Below, piece after piece: positions 9,246 through 16,257 of a DNA stretch of 64,000 nt. The stretch's first letter is position 1. Each line of letters opens with the position of its first letter. The DNA lies in NCBI GenBank assembly GCA_015061815.1, contig SUVW01000015.1:1-64000 (forward strand), given 5' to 3'. The DNA is from Lentisphaerota bacterium. GTDB lineage: Bacteria; Verrucomicrobiota; Lentisphaeria; Victivallales; Victivallaceae. The translations under genes were made by a program, and so were the position numbers. A model generated the notes under the pieces. It ran no database searches. It was not told where the DNA came from and saw only the letters and a program-made list of their open reading frames with translations.

Positions 9246-10124
9246 ATGGATAACTTAAGAAAAATCTCTTATCAAAATCAAAGCAATGCCAGTTACACAC
9301 TGCTTCATCTGGAAGATATTGTGCATGAAAAATATGGTTGGTTTCCGGATAAACTTTTACCGCTGTGGTGTTTTCAATTCCATGAAGTGTCCAGAGTCGG
9401 AAAAAGCTGGTTTCAACATATAAGATTTCCTTATCTGGCAATAGAGATGGTGCTTGAAGGGGAAATGAAGTTCAAAGAGGGTAGACGTTCTGTTTCTGTG
9501 TTGCCGGGAGAATTGTATATAATCCCGCCGGAGAGCATCACCAGCGGTGTCGTTGTCGATAATTGTGCTGCTGCCAGAACGCTGACTTTGCTGTTTGACG
9601 GTGGTATCCTCCGGGGATTGGCAGGAAATCTGGGATTGACCAGCAGTACCGTTATACATCCGGATGATCCGGAAAAAACAGCGAAAAAAATCCGCAGTAT
9701 CGGTAATTTATTCAAACAGCAGGATGATGAATCTTTGTTGAATAATCAATTGCAAAGCTTTGATCTTTTGCTTAATATCGCCGGAGCAATAAAAGATACA
9801 GACCGGGGAAGCAGCATCCGGGATGTCATGGATGATTTTGTCCGTGATCCGGGACAAAAATACAACGTGGCTGACTTGGCGAAGCAGGCAAATTGTTCAG
9901 TGGTGACATTGCATAAATATTTTTTACAAAATCTTGGACAGTCTCCCGGAACCTGGATGCGTGAACACCGGTTGAATTATGCGGCAAAATTACTGTCTCA
10001 GAAGAATATGATGATAAAAGAGTGTGCGTCACTTTGCGGTTTTGACAATGTTCAAAGTTTTTCTCATGCCTTCAAGCGGTATTTTGATTTGACCCCGAAT
10101 GAATTTATCCGGCAATTGAAATGA
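9246..10124 (+). CDS. AraC-family transcriptional regulator with cupin sensor
   Basis: 292 aa. The N-terminal half is a cupin-like ligand-binding domain (HIRFPYLAIEMVLEGEMKF, then LPGELYIIPPES). The C-terminal 100 residues hold two helix-turn-helix motifs: YNVADLAKQANCSVVTLHKYF and the family signature IKECASLCGFDNVQSFSHAF with YFDLTPNEFIRQ. Such proteins activate sugar genes when their ligand binds. It follows the GH31/transporter unit in the same direction but has its own promoter, so it is a plausible local regulator of 798-9123. Confidence 0.88.
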   Translation: MDNLRKISYQNQSNASYTLLHLEDIVHEKYGWFPDKLLPLWCFQFHEVSRVGKSWFQHIRFPYLAIEMVLEGEMKFKEGRRSVSVLPGELYIIPPESITSGVVVDNCAAARTLTLLFDGGILRGLAGNLGLTSSTVIHPDDPEKTAKKIRSIGNLFKQQDDESLLNNQLQSFDLLLNIAGAIKDTDRGSSIRDVMDDFVRDPGQKYNVADLAKQANCSVVTLHKYFLQNLGQSPGTWMREHRLNYAAKLLSQKNMMIKECASLCGFDNVQSFSHAFKRYFDLTPNEFIRQLK

Positions 10125-10218
10125 TCCGGCGGCAGCAGGATGTTTGCTTTTCAGCAGCTTCGGGTGTATTTTATAGAAAAGCAGTTTCAGAAAATATACT
10201 TTACATGGAAACGACATC

Positions 10219-10272
10219 ATGAGCGTTATCACAATAATCGGTTCGGGCATGATGGGATCGGCTCTGCGGTAA
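10219..10272 (+). pseudogene. N-terminal stub of a Rossmann-fold oxidoreductase
   Basis: ATG followed by SVITIIGSGMMGSAL, a dinucleotide-binding GxGxxG start as in 6-phosphogluconate-dehydrogenase-like or NAD-binding reductases, then a stop two codons later. No further part of the enzyme is found downstream. The homology ends where the transposase remnant on the other strand begins (about 10265), so the gene was cut by an insertion and its body was lost. Confidence 0.6.
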
Positions 10273-10674
10273 TTATTGCCGCTGACCGCCTCAATTACCA
10301 GCTTTTCAAGCTCATTGCTTTTTGGTTTGATAGCGTTCCAAACCGATAAACTTCGCCAATGGAGCAAAAGTTTTTCCGCACTTTGAACAACGGACACGCC
10401 AGAAATCCATCTTGAACTCACCTGAACTGGTTCTGATGCGGCGTTCAAAACTGCCGTTCAGAGTCAAATGACCATCCGGACAACACTTCTGACTGCTCGA
10501 ATTGTTAAAAATCCGGTGCATTAAAACCTCTTGTGTCAGTTGCAAATTCATTTTCAAGATTTCAGCGAAAGCCTTGTTTTCAAAGGCATCTGCAAACTTT
10601 TTCACCAATTCGTCCAAAGAAAATCCATTTTCCGCTTGACAAATCGACATTTCCATAGTAATCTTATTACGCAT
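10265..10674 (-). pseudogene. Decayed transposase, N-terminal part
   Basis: The minus-strand frame starting at 10674 gives a protein with a zinc-finger-like segment (CCPDGH and VRCSKCGKTFAPL) and then FIGLERYQTKKQ and a stop at 10312-10314. In the next frame the same protein goes on as SNELEKLVIEAVSGNNYRR, so a single extra base in the A5 run at the join broke it. The homology then ends at the oxidoreductase stub. The zinc finger followed by GLE-x-YQT-x-NELEKLV resembles transposase N-termini of UPF0236/ISLre2- or ISKra4-like groups; I cannot settle which. No catalytic domain remains. Confidence 0.55.
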
Positions 10675-10786
10675 CTGATTTTTCCTTTATTTTTTTGTTT
10701 GGTTACTAAAAAATAAAGGTCAGATGCACTTTTGTCAAACAACGCGTCCCATCACAAAATTTGGGACATTAACAATTGGTAAACGA

Positions 10787-11785
10787 ATGAAAAAAGATTG
10801 GCTGAAGAAACTTGGAAAAAGCCTGTTGAGAATAGTTGCTGCATTGGCAGCTGTTCTTGGTATCCCGGCTGTTGCTTATTTACTTTGGCAGCCGGGGAGT
10901 AGTGAGTCGTTGCCCCAATATCGCAATAACGCCATTTGGCTTGGTCATGGCTGGTTGGGCGATGACGGTTGGTTTGAACGCAACAACCGCAATAAAGATG
11001 ATTTCCGCAGAGTTGAAAAGATTTCTGCATTGTTCAAAAAATTGTCCGACAATAAAATCTTCACGGTTTATCCGCACTTGTGTCCGGCACAGCTTAATGG
11101 AAAAATTGCTCCTTATGACAGCGTACAAGTTGAGCTTTTTCTTGATATTGCCGCACAATACAACATCAAAGTCATTCCGTGGATCGGCGGGGTTTTTGAA
11201 GAATCTGCACGACCTGCCGATGAAAAATGGCGGAAAAAATTCGTTGCTTCGGTCGATGAACTGTTGAAAAAACATCCCCGCCTTGCCGGAGTACAAGTCA
11301 ACATAGAGCCTATGCCCAGCAGCGAAGTCGGCTTTTTGAAGCTCCTGGATGAACTCCGCCCGGTTACCGAAGGGAAAATATTATCGGTAGCGGCTTATCC
11401 GCCGCCAACAAGATGGCATCAATTCCCCGATGTTCATTGGCCATTGTTTTATATCATAAGGCTTACCAATCACTGCGATCAACTGGCAGTAATGATGTAT
11501 GACACAGCTATTCCGCTGGAAAAATTTTACATCAAACTTATGACCGATTGGACAAATCAGTTGACAGCCGCAACCCATTCACGCAGTTGCGAATTGCTGT
11601 TGGGAATACCGGCTTACGATGATGCGGGAGTGGGTTATCATCATCCGCAGGTGGAAAATATAAGTTCTGCGTTACAGGGAATTTCAGCATCTCCCCGCAA
11701 AAATGAAGCGAACGGCATTGCTATTTACTGTGAATGGGAAATGAATGAAAACAAATGGTCTGTCTGGCGTAAATTCATCCGGTAA
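10787..11785 (+). CDS. Membrane-anchored GH18-like barrel protein
   Basis: 332 aa from the ATG at 10787; the in-frame extension to 10724 runs into the transposon remnant and is unlikely. One membrane helix at residues 14-34 (LRIVAALAAVLGIPAVAYLLW) anchors an extracytoplasmic domain. That domain has barrel features of the GH18/chitinase-like group: ITVYPHLCP-like strand at NKIFTVYPH, NIKVIPWIGG, GVQVNIEPMPS (Glu at the usual strand-4 end), LAVMMYDTA, and the end strand GIAIYCEWEMNENKW. The classic DxxDxDxE is absent, so activity on a chitin-like glycan is an inference. It lies among mobile-element scraps, so its neighbours say little about function. Confidence 0.6.
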   Translation: MKKDWLKKLGKSLLRIVAALAAVLGIPAVAYLLWQPGSSESLPQYRNNAIWLGHGWLGDDGWFERNNRNKDDFRRVEKISALFKKLSDNKIFTVYPHLCPAQLNGKIAPYDSVQVELFLDIAAQYNIKVIPWIGGVFEESARPADEKWRKKFVASVDELLKKHPRLAGVQVNIEPMPSSEVGFLKLLDELRPVTEGKILSVAAYPPPTRWHQFPDVHWPLFYIIRLTNHCDQLAVMMYDTAIPLEKFYIKLMTDWTNQLTAATHSRSCELLLGIPAYDDAGVGYHHPQVENISSALQGISASPRKNEANGIAIYCEWEMNENKWSVWRKFIR

Positions 11786-11802
11786 TTGGCAGATGATACA
11801 GT

Positions 11803-11853
11803 AAGGACATTTTGGACAACTCCGGTTGGAGTTCCAAACTGTCCTTTTTATTT
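11803..11853 (+). terminator. Hairpin with T-rich tail after the GH18-like gene
   Basis: AAGGACA and TGTCCTT pair around an inner TTTGGA/TTCCAAA stem, followed by TTTATTTTT. It can end transcription from 10787-11785, but since the IS3 remnant starts at its end it may instead be, or derive from, the insertion-sequence terminus. Confidence 0.5.
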
Positions 11854-11931
11854 TTCCGCTGCAAATTTTTCTTCTGCTTCTGTCGGTGTAAACATCCCCA
11901 ACTTCTGATGCGGACGCATATCGTTGAAAAA
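11848..11931 (-). pseudogene. C-terminal tail of an IS3-family transposase
   Basis: The minus strand reads FFNDMRPHQKLGMFTPTEAE, then EKFAAEK and a stop at 11848-11850. YND-x-RPHQ-x-LG-x-x-TP is the hallmark end of IS3-type OrfB (DDE integrase fold). Upstream the frame is closed by a stop and the rest of the element is missing, so this is a fossil fragment. Confidence 0.8.
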
Positions 11932-11965
11932 TCAATATTGTTATGCGGGCGGTATTGAATGCTCT

Positions 11966-12871
11966 TTACAACAACTTTTTATCGTTTTTGGTTTTTTCTT
12001 TTCGGCGGAAATTTCCCGGAGTCAGCCGGAAATGCCGCCGGAAGCATTTGGAAAAATAGTTTGAATCGGCAAATCCGCAGATATTGGCTATTTCATGAAT
12101 AGGCATGTCGCCGGAACTCAAATATTTGCATGCCATATTCAAGCGCAGGGAGATCAGGTATTGCAGAGGAGATTGTTTCAGAACCTGTTGGAATGTTCTC
12201 AACAGAGTATTTTTTGACATGCAGCAGAAGTGGGCCATTTTTTGCAGATCCCAGCCGGCGGCACATGAATTTTCCAATTCTCCGAGCAAACCTGCCAGAC
12301 GGCTGACCGGTGCCTGCGGCTGATTGAATTGCCGCGAGAGAAATACTGACAGATCCAGCAGGCCGGAAATGATTTCAGTTTCAAATCCCGGATTTTTCTG
12401 CTCCTGTTCACTTTCCATCCTTCTGATTGCCTGTTTCACGTGTGCCAGGTCGGGCTGATTGAGATGCAGTGAATTGCCGAATTCTCTCCCGGTGCGCAGT
12501 TCCGGTTCAAAGCAGAAGATCATGTGAAATCCGGGCATCCGCTTGAGATACTCCCGGAAGGGGTCTAAAATTTTTTCACTGAACATGATATTGACAATTT
12601 CCAGAGATGAGTATTTTTCGAAAAAATGGATCGTTTCTCCGGCAATCACAAAGACATCTCCGGCGGATACATTATAACTTATCCCGTTGATATTCTGCAC
12701 CCCGTTCCCGGCAGTGATAATGACCAGTTCCATAAAGGAGTGCCAGTGGGGCAGTGCGGTGTAATCATGGGGGTGTGTGACGGAGTTCCCCTGCACCTTT
12801 TTTACAGCTATTGATACTGTTTCAGGAGAAAAATAGTAATCGCCCGGGATTTGTACTGCTCTTTTTTTCAT
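11966..12871 (-). CDS. AraC-family regulator, probable activator of xylAB
   Basis: 301 aa. A cupin domain at the N-terminus (HPHDYTALPHWHSFMELVII, YNVSAGDVFVIAGETIHFF) is followed by a two-motif helix-turn-helix region (WDLQKMAHFCCMSKNTLLRTF and IHEIANICGFADSNYFSKCF, ending RHFRLTPGNFRR). The gene diverges from xylA with 118 bases between the start codons, and that space holds two AraC-type half-sites and a 12-bp tandem repeat. Ligand is not visible from sequence; D-xylose is the natural inference from context. Confidence 0.88.
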   Translation of the reverse strand: MKKRAVQIPGDYYFSPETVSIAVKKVQGNSVTHPHDYTALPHWHSFMELVIITAGNGVQNINGISYNVSAGDVFVIAGETIHFFEKYSSLEIVNIMFSEKILDPFREYLKRMPGFHMIFCFEPELRTGREFGNSLHLNQPDLAHVKQAIRRMESEQEQKNPGFETEIISGLLDLSVFLSRQFNQPQAPVSRLAGLLGELENSCAAGWDLQKMAHFCCMSKNTLLRTFQQVLKQSPLQYLISLRLNMACKYLSSGDMPIHEIANICGFADSNYFSKCFRRHFRLTPGNFRRKEKTKNDKKLL

Positions 12872-12872
12872 A

Positions 12873-12904
12873 ATGGTGATAATTTACCCTTTTATGGTGA
12901 TTTT
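12873..12904. promoter_or_regulatory. Paired AraC-type half-sites in the xyl control region
   Basis: ATGGTGATAAT at 12873 and ATGGTGATTTT at 12894 are direct repeats 21 bases apart, two helical turns, the spacing used by AraC/XylS dimers. The first overlaps the regulator's own start codon region, which would allow autoregulation. A likely -10 (TATATT, 12932-12937) without a good -35 lies downstream, as expected of an activator-dependent promoter for xylA. Confidence 0.6.
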
Positions 12905-12937
12905 GTCAAGGCGTTTTTTGAAATTTCACATTATATT

Positions 12938-12961
12938 ATCTGCAAAACAATCTGCAAAACA
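12938..12961. repeat. Perfect 12-bp tandem repeat upstream of xylA
   Basis: ATCTGCAAAACA occurs twice head to tail, directly after the presumed -10 box, so it spans the likely transcription start. Could be a protein-binding site or a chance slippage product. Confidence 0.75.
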
Positions 12962-12989
12962 ACCGGCAACTTAAAAAAAAGGAGGAGTT

Positions 12990-14093
12990 ATGCCGACTTT
13001 CAACCATCCCGTTGTCACTGCCCGTTCCATGCCGTTCTGGTGTGTGGGTAACCCGCTTGCTGATCCATTCGGCGGAGCTGTTTTGAGTGAAGTGGATTCT
13101 TTGACCACCGCCCGGCTGATCGCTGATGCTGCCCGCGAAGGTTTGATCGAAGCAACTTCATACCATGATGATGATTTGGTCCCCTGGGATCCGGAAAATT
13201 GTGAAGATGATCTTGATCCGTCCAGTTTCACCTGGCAGCGGCTGCGGGAGATCAAAGCGATCCTTGATGCTGCCGGAGTCCGGGTGCATACATCGATTTG
13301 CAATCTGCATGGCAACCGGCTTTTCCGTAACGGCGGTCTGTGCAATCCGGATCCGGAGATCCGCCGTCTGGCTTTGCTGAAAGTTCAGCGGACCTTGCGT
13401 TTCGGACAATTTTTCGGTGCTGAATATTACACCTACTGGGTCGCCCGGGATGGTTTTGAAGTGCCGGTAGTCACCCGCTGGGATCAGGTTTACGAATTGC
13501 TCGCTGACGGCTTGAACAGTGTGACCGATTATATCCGGCAGCATAATATGACCAATTACATCGGGGCGACGATCGAACCCAAACCCAATGAGCCGCGCGG
13601 GCAGATGTTTCTGCCGACATCGGGGCATGCGGTCGGCTTTATCTGCAGCAAATTGAAAGATGCCGGTTTCTGGGGAGTGAATCCGGAATTGCTTCAGCAT
13701 GAAAGTATGGCGTTGATGAATTCTGTTATGACAGTATCATATCTGATTTCCACCGGCAAGTTGAAATTCATCCACTTCGGCAGTCAGATCAAGGCCCAGT
13801 TTGACAATGACTTCCCGCCGTTGGTCGGGCCGGAGGGGTTGAAAGAAACGGTCATGCTTTTTTACGCGCTCAAGCAATTGAATTGGAAAGGTGTGGTGGA
13901 ATTTGACTGCCACATGCTGCGTGCGGAAGCTGATACTGCTGATCAGATAAATTGCCGCCGTCAGTTTATAAAAAATTGTTCAGAAGCATTGGATATCGCT
14001 TTGGAACTGGCAGAGCGCATCCAGCCGCCGGTTACGGGAATTTCGCAGAGTGCCGCCGATTTGATGAGTATACGTCAAATGTGCAATCTGTAA
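12990..14093 (+). CDS. xylA: Xylose isomerase, short (actinobacterial-like) class
   Basis: Interconverts D-xylose and D-xylulose in the cytosol. 367 aa, close to the short class of xylose isomerases. Matching landmarks: the catalytic His at residue 59 in SYHDDDLVPWD, metal and substrate residues in TIEPKPNEPRGQMFLPT (E196, K198), NPELLQHES (E233, H237), the D-x-D pair at 272/274 in QFDNDF, and D306 in VEFDCH. In place of the metal-1 aspartate of HIDLNGQ the protein has His262 (FIHFGSQ). The start has a strong GGAGGAG site. XylB follows after 47 bases. A related C5/C6 isomerase is possible given the sequence distance, but the kinase next door supports xylose. Confidence 0.82.
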   Translation: MPTFNHPVVTARSMPFWCVGNPLADPFGGAVLSEVDSLTTARLIADAAREGLIEATSYHDDDLVPWDPENCEDDLDPSSFTWQRLREIKAILDAAGVRVHTSICNLHGNRLFRNGGLCNPDPEIRRLALLKVQRTLRFGQFFGAEYYTYWVARDGFEVPVVTRWDQVYELLADGLNSVTDYIRQHNMTNYIGATIEPKPNEPRGQMFLPTSGHAVGFICSKLKDAGFWGVNPELLQHESMALMNSVMTVSYLISTGKLKFIHFGSQIKAQFDNDFPPLVGPEGLKETVMLFYALKQLNWKGVVEFDCHMLRAEADTADQINCRRQFIKNCSEALDIALELAERIQPPVTGISQSAADLMSIRQMCNL

Positions 14094-14140
14094 ATATATC
14101 GCATCCGTTGACATCTGTCAACATTAAGAAAGGGTGATTT

Positions 14141-15670
14141 ATGGCTTGTTATCTGGGAATCGATGCCGGGACACAGAGTATGAAGGGCGTATTGATCGAT
14201 CCGGAACGCAATCTGGTCAGTGCGCCGGTCGCGGTCCACTTCGGTAAAGATTTGCCGCAATACCGTTCTCCGGATGGTTTTCTGCCCGGTGATGATCCGG
14301 TGGTCAGACATGCTGATCCGGTGATGTGGGCAGCTGCGCTGGATATGCTTCTGGCCGGAATGCAGGCGGCCGGTCTGCCGTTGGATGAGGTGGAGGGGAT
14401 ATCCGGCTCCGGACAGCAGCACGGAACGGTTTATCTGAATGAAGATTTTTCCGGTGTTTTGCCGGAATTGTCACCGCATAAAACGCTTGCCGGACAGCTT
14501 GAAAAGGTTTTCAGCCGCAAAACTTCTCCGATTTGGATGGATGTTTCCACCGGCCGGGAATGCCGGATATTGCGGGAAAAATTCGGAAGCGATTTTCTCC
14601 GGCATATGACCGGCAGTGATGCGACGGAACGCTTCAGCATGCCGCAGATCATGAAATTCGCTGCGGAAGAACCGGAAAAATACCGCCGGACGGCAGTTAT
14701 TCATCTGGTAAGTTCTTTTCTCTGTTCACTGCTTACCGGCGCAAGTGCGCCGATCGATACCGGCGATGGAGCCGGAATGAATCTGCTTGATCTGCACACC
14801 TTGTCATGGAGCGCGGAAATCGTTGACACTGTGCCGGGATTGGCAGAAAAGTTACCGGCATGTGTACCTTCTGATACTGTTGCCGGAAGATTGTCGGGAT
14901 ATTTCGGTAAATACGGTTTGCGCCCCGGTATCCCGGTAACGGTGTGGTCGGGGGATAACCCGTGCAGTCTGATCGGTTGCGGCGGTTATGCTCCGGGCAG
15001 TGCGGTGATAAGTCTGGGAACCAGTGATACATTTTTCGGGAGTATGAGAGATATCTCATCGGAAAAATTTGCTTATGGTCATATTTTCGGCAATCCTGCC
15101 GGCGGTTTTATGAAACTGCTCTGTTTTGCCAACGGTTCTCTCACCCGGGAAGCGATACGTGCGAAGTACGGTTTCAGCCGGGAAGATTTTGAAAATGCCA
15201 TAAAAAATTCAGTTCCGTGCCGTTATCAGATGCTGCCGTTTCTTTTTCCGGAATCGACTCCGCCGGTTTCAGGCGGTATTACCGGAAATTTTGAAGAAAG
15301 CAAAATCTCTCCGGCAGAATTTATCCGGGCATTGACCGAATCGCAGATGCTGACCATGCGTTACCATGCCGGATATTCCATTTCCCCGGAACGTATAAGA
15401 ATGACCGGCGGCGCATCGGCAAGCAGACAGTTGCGGCAGCTGGCGGCTGATACTTTTCAGGTTCCGGTGGAAACAGGGAACTTTTCCGAAGCTCCGGCAC
15501 TGGGAGCGGCAATGCGGGCGGCAAACAGCTGCGGGAACTGCTCATTTGCCGGATTGACGGAGAAATTCTGTGCGGTCACCCAACGGATCGAACCGGAAAC
15601 ATCTGCAGCTGCAGCTTATGAACGGGCATTGGAAAATTTCGGTATTCTGATGAAAAATAATTTGCGGTGA
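14141..15670 (+). CDS. xylB: Xylulokinase (FGGY family)
   Basis: Phosphorylates D-xylulose to xylulose-5-phosphate for the pentose phosphate pathway. 509 aa, normal for the family. The first phosphate loop is YLGIDAGTQSMKG at the N-terminus; ISGSGQQHGTVYL is the xylulokinase-type substrate segment near residue 90; AVISLGTSDTFFG and RMTGGASASRQLRQLAADTF form the second half ATPase motifs. AGG about eight bases before the start is a fair ribosome site. Together with xylA it makes a complete two-step route for xylose; the transporter is not in this cluster. Confidence 0.9.
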   Translation: MACYLGIDAGTQSMKGVLIDPERNLVSAPVAVHFGKDLPQYRSPDGFLPGDDPVVRHADPVMWAAALDMLLAGMQAAGLPLDEVEGISGSGQQHGTVYLNEDFSGVLPELSPHKTLAGQLEKVFSRKTSPIWMDVSTGRECRILREKFGSDFLRHMTGSDATERFSMPQIMKFAAEEPEKYRRTAVIHLVSSFLCSLLTGASAPIDTGDGAGMNLLDLHTLSWSAEIVDTVPGLAEKLPACVPSDTVAGRLSGYFGKYGLRPGIPVTVWSGDNPCSLIGCGGYAPGSAVISLGTSDTFFGSMRDISSEKFAYGHIFGNPAGGFMKLLCFANGSLTREAIRAKYGFSREDFENAIKNSVPCRYQMLPFLFPESTPPVSGGITGNFEESKISPAEFIRALTESQMLTMRYHAGYSISPERIRMTGGASASRQLRQLAADTFQVPVETGNFSEAPALGAAMRAANSCGNCSFAGLTEKFCAVTQRIEPETSAAAAYERALENFGILMKNNLR

Positions 15671-15690
15671 CGGACCGGTGAAAATGATTC

Positions 15691-15730
15691 CGGCGGCAGC
15701 TCAACCTTGCTGAAGGCTGCGCTGCCGCCG
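15691..15730 (+). terminator. Strong hairpin after xylB
   Basis: CGGCGGCAGC and GCTGCCGCCG form a perfect 10-bp stem 21 bases after the xylB stop. The tail is only TTAATAAA, so intrinsic termination is likely but not textbook. Confidence 0.55.
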
Positions 15731-15747
15731 TTAATAAACAATTATAA

Positions 15748-16102
15748 TTATAATGAAGCCGCGATAACAGCCTGTCCATGCCGTTTGAATGTTTCATCCG
15801 GGATATGGATCGTGACATTGAGTTCCGGGAACACCTCTTTCAGCACTCTGGATGCTTCATTGATGATCTCGTTACCGCCTTCACCGCTGGATACGCGACC
15901 GAGGAGCAAGAGATTTTCCAGCGCGTAGAAATCGGCGTAGTGCGCGATGGCATAGCCCAGATAAACTCCCACAGACCGGTAGATTGCCGAAGCGCGCGGA
16001 TCATTTTCACTGCGGGCTTTCTGCACAAGTTTGAGGATCTCCGGCAACGGAGTTCCGGCGGGGAAATCAAAACCGGCCGGTTTGACCAGACGGCCGACCG
16101 CC
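15748..16102 (-). pseudogene. 3' fragment duplicate of the ROK-like kinase gene
   Basis: This 355-bp block matches 29334-29688, the last 118 codons of the kinase at 29334-30716, with no gaps. From 15760 on I count seven differences, but the last three codons plus stop (Ala-Ser-Leu-end) differ at five positions, all silent. The match stops abruptly at 16102, after which the coding frame is lost. A start inside (Met at 16047) would give 99 residues without the ATP-binding half, so no enzyme can result. Confidence 0.9.
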
Positions 16103-16257
16103 CCTTGCTGTGGCGCTTAGCGAGATTAGCGATACTCGCACTCCGCTGCGCTTCGCTTTTGCGCTGGTGCATCTGACCACAGGTCGAGCACGGCTTACCG
16201 TGTTACAAATCCACCGCCCGGTGCAAAGCCCCCTTAAACATTAGAATTAGGTAATTA
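16103..16257. other. Unassigned stretch beside the duplicated fragment
   Basis: No gene or terminator seen. It has a GC-rich piece with repeated GCG/CGC words (around 16112-16165) and starts exactly where similarity to the kinase gene ends, so it marks the recombination join. Confidence 0.5.

Noticed and set aside
10305-10325. Programmed ribosomal frameshift in the transposase at the A5 run
   Set aside because: The frame change needed is +1 (or -2), not the usual -1 of insertion sequences, and the gene is cut off shortly after, so decay is the simpler reading.
9960-10448. Minus-strand frame of 139 codons at 10029-10448
   Set aside because: Its middle is the second frame of the broken transposase and its end is just the reverse of the oxidoreductase stub and AraC gene; it is not a gene of its own.
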